Assembly: GCA_024464205.1 (NCBI GenBank)
Contig: JANHAI010000009.1
Span: forward strand, 1-13,535
DNA from: Candidatus Methanomethylicia archaeon
Lineage (GTDB): Archaea > Thermoproteota > Methanomethylicia > Methanomethylicales > Methanomethylicaceae
DNA: 13,535 nt
Direction: 5' to 3'
Below, in pieces: positions 12,699 through 13,535 of this stretch (position 1 is its first letter; the number at the start of each line of letters is the position of its first letter). A model generated the notes under the pieces. The model did not search any database. It was not told where the DNA came from and worked only from the letters and a program-made list of their open reading frames with translations. The translations under genes and the position numbers were made by a program.

Positions 12699-13535
12699 TC
12701 ACAACTCATGTTTCTTACCCTCTTCAGGGATCAGGACCTTGCGGCCAAGCTTTTCGAACCAATGGGGGTCCTCAGTATGGACCGGGATCAAGAGATCCGG
12801 ATCTATGGAGAGGATCATCTCCTCCAGCTCCTCGGCTGAGAGGTGCCCCGAGGCGTGGAAGCCCTTCTCGAACTCTGGCTTAGCCGCCCTTGGATCGCTG
12901 CCGACCATCCTGAAGCCCCGAATGTCCATGCCGAAGTGGTCGAGCCAGGCCTTGAGCCTCCTGAAGTCAATCTCTTGCTCCTCTGAGAAGGCTTCGCTCG
13001 AGGAGTAGATGTACGTGCCTCCGTTGGGCTTTATGTCGAGGAGGTGCTTCATGTCGAAGAACGAGAAGCAGAGTATGTAGCCCTCGGGATCCCTGGAAAT
13101 GGAGGCATGATCGACATATTTCTCTGACCAGGCGTCCTCCTTCATGGTTTCCCACTGCCTCTCCGTAGCGGTCAGCTCACGGTAAATCAGCATCCCGCCA
13201 GACTTCAGGCGGTCTTTCCCGTCTGCGCAACTGATAGCGTCAAGGAGGTATGCGTCCTTTGCAGTTATGACCAGCTGCTTGCCGAGCCTCCTGGCGATCT
13301 CGTGGAACATCTCCAGCCGCTCGAAGTTCTTCGCTGAAAAGTCGGCTATTGTGAGCTTCGTTGATTCCTCCGCGGCTGCATGGCAGTTCCTGAAGACTTC
13401 GTCCTCTGTGACGTTGAAGTCGGATTCTCTACCGACCCTCGTGCCCTCGCATATTAGGATTGGTGCCCCCTTTGCAGCCTTGATGAATCCCTCGGTCTGG
13501 CGCCTGTTCCTGCCTGAGAGCCTCAGGTCTCCCGT
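12699..13535 (-). CDS. RNase J-like metallo-beta-lactamase-fold protein, N-terminus outside the window
   Basis: The visible 278 residues are the C-terminal part of an MBL-fold RNA-processing-type hydrolase. The window edge begins in TGDLRLSGRNRRQTEGFI, carrying the metal-binding aspartate of motif 4. Then come APILICEGTRVGRES, a beta-CASP-like middle (about 60-220), and the RMMBL C-terminal motif FHASGHLSAEELEEMI followed by LLIPVHTEDPHWFEKL, with the expected histidines. RNase J and related archaeal nucleases use this architecture with two zinc ions to trim RNA 5' ends. The N-terminal HxHxDH motif lies outside, so activity cannot be judged. The stop overlaps or abuts the CARF-like gene start, making this the upstream visible member of an MBL-CARF-PIN operon. 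Confidence 0.85.
   Translation of the reverse strand, partial: TGDLRLSGRNRRQTEGFIKAAKGAPILICEGTRVGRESDFNVTEDEVFRNCHAAAEESTKLTIADFSAKNFERLEMFHEIARRLGKQLVITAKDAYLLDAISCADGKDRLKSGGMLIYRELTATERQWETMKEDAWSEKYVDHASISRDPEGYILCFSFFDMKHLLDIKPNGGTYIYSSSEAFSEEQEIDFRRLKAWLDHFGMDIRGFRMVGSDPRAAKPEFEKGFHASGHLSAEELEEMILSIDPDLLIPVHTEDPHWFEKLGRKVLIPEEGKKHEL

Noticed and set aside
10879..13535. CRISPR array accompanying the CARF-like gene
   Set aside because: No regularly spaced direct repeats are present anywhere in the window.

Overview
The window reads as a piece of an archaeal chromosome. The main evidence is a tRNA-His(GTG) gene on the minus strand with two introns. Each intron is bounded by a bulge-helix-bulge motif, and one sits at the unusual position 9/10. 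Supporting evidence is AT-rich TATA elements about 25 bases before likely transcript starts, frequent GTG and TTG starts with GGGG/GGTG-type ribosome sites, the archaeal gamma-delta-alpha-beta order of a pyruvate:ferredoxin oxidoreductase, and several mainly archaeal families (THUMP-only protein, AIR-synthase/HypE-like protein). Non-canonical tRNA introns point to the TACK side of Archaea (for example Bathyarchaeia, Korarchaeia, Methanomethylicia), but the lineage cannot be fixed from this window. The enzymes present (POR, Ni-CODH-type protein, ferredoxin-like DUF362 protein) suggest an anaerobe.

Layout. (1) 1-2319, minus strand: a CorA-type metal transporter, a THUMP-domain RNA-binding protein, and an AIR-synthase/HypE-like protein cut by the window start; the last two reading frames overlap. 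(2) 2440-3522, plus: a DUF362 protein with two 4Fe-4S sites, convergent with the double-intron tRNA-His (3545-3661). (3) 3662-3832: intergenic, with a TATA element that could fire both ways and two neat hairpins. (4) 3833-4216, minus: RidA, divergent from (5) 4427-7304, plus: porCDAB with tight or overlapping junctions and a perfect 14-bp palindrome near the expected transcript start. (6) 7348-10300, minus: an M29 metallo-aminopeptidase and, upstream of it, a CooS-type carbon monoxide dehydrogenase homologue in which one C-cluster cysteine is replaced by glutamate. (7) 10405-10878, plus: an unrecognised 157-residue protein sharing a promoter region with cooS. (8) 10856-13535, minus: an operon of an RNase J-like metallo-beta-lactamase protein (cut by the window end), a small CARF-like protein and a PIN nuclease, coupled by overlapping stop/start codons, followed by a frameshifted, truncated HAD-hydrolase remnant.

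How the genes fit together. POR, the CooS-like protein and the ferredoxin-type DUF362 protein all belong to ferredoxin-linked low-potential metabolism, with acetyl-CoA made or used by POR. Whether the CooS homologue oxidises CO is doubtful given its ligand change. The CARF-PIN pair resembles a ligand-sensing module with a separate nuclease, as in CRISPR type III ancillary proteins, but no CRISPR array or cas gene is visible here. No gene-free stretch exceeds 300 bases; the largest gap (4217-4426) holds two divergent promoters.
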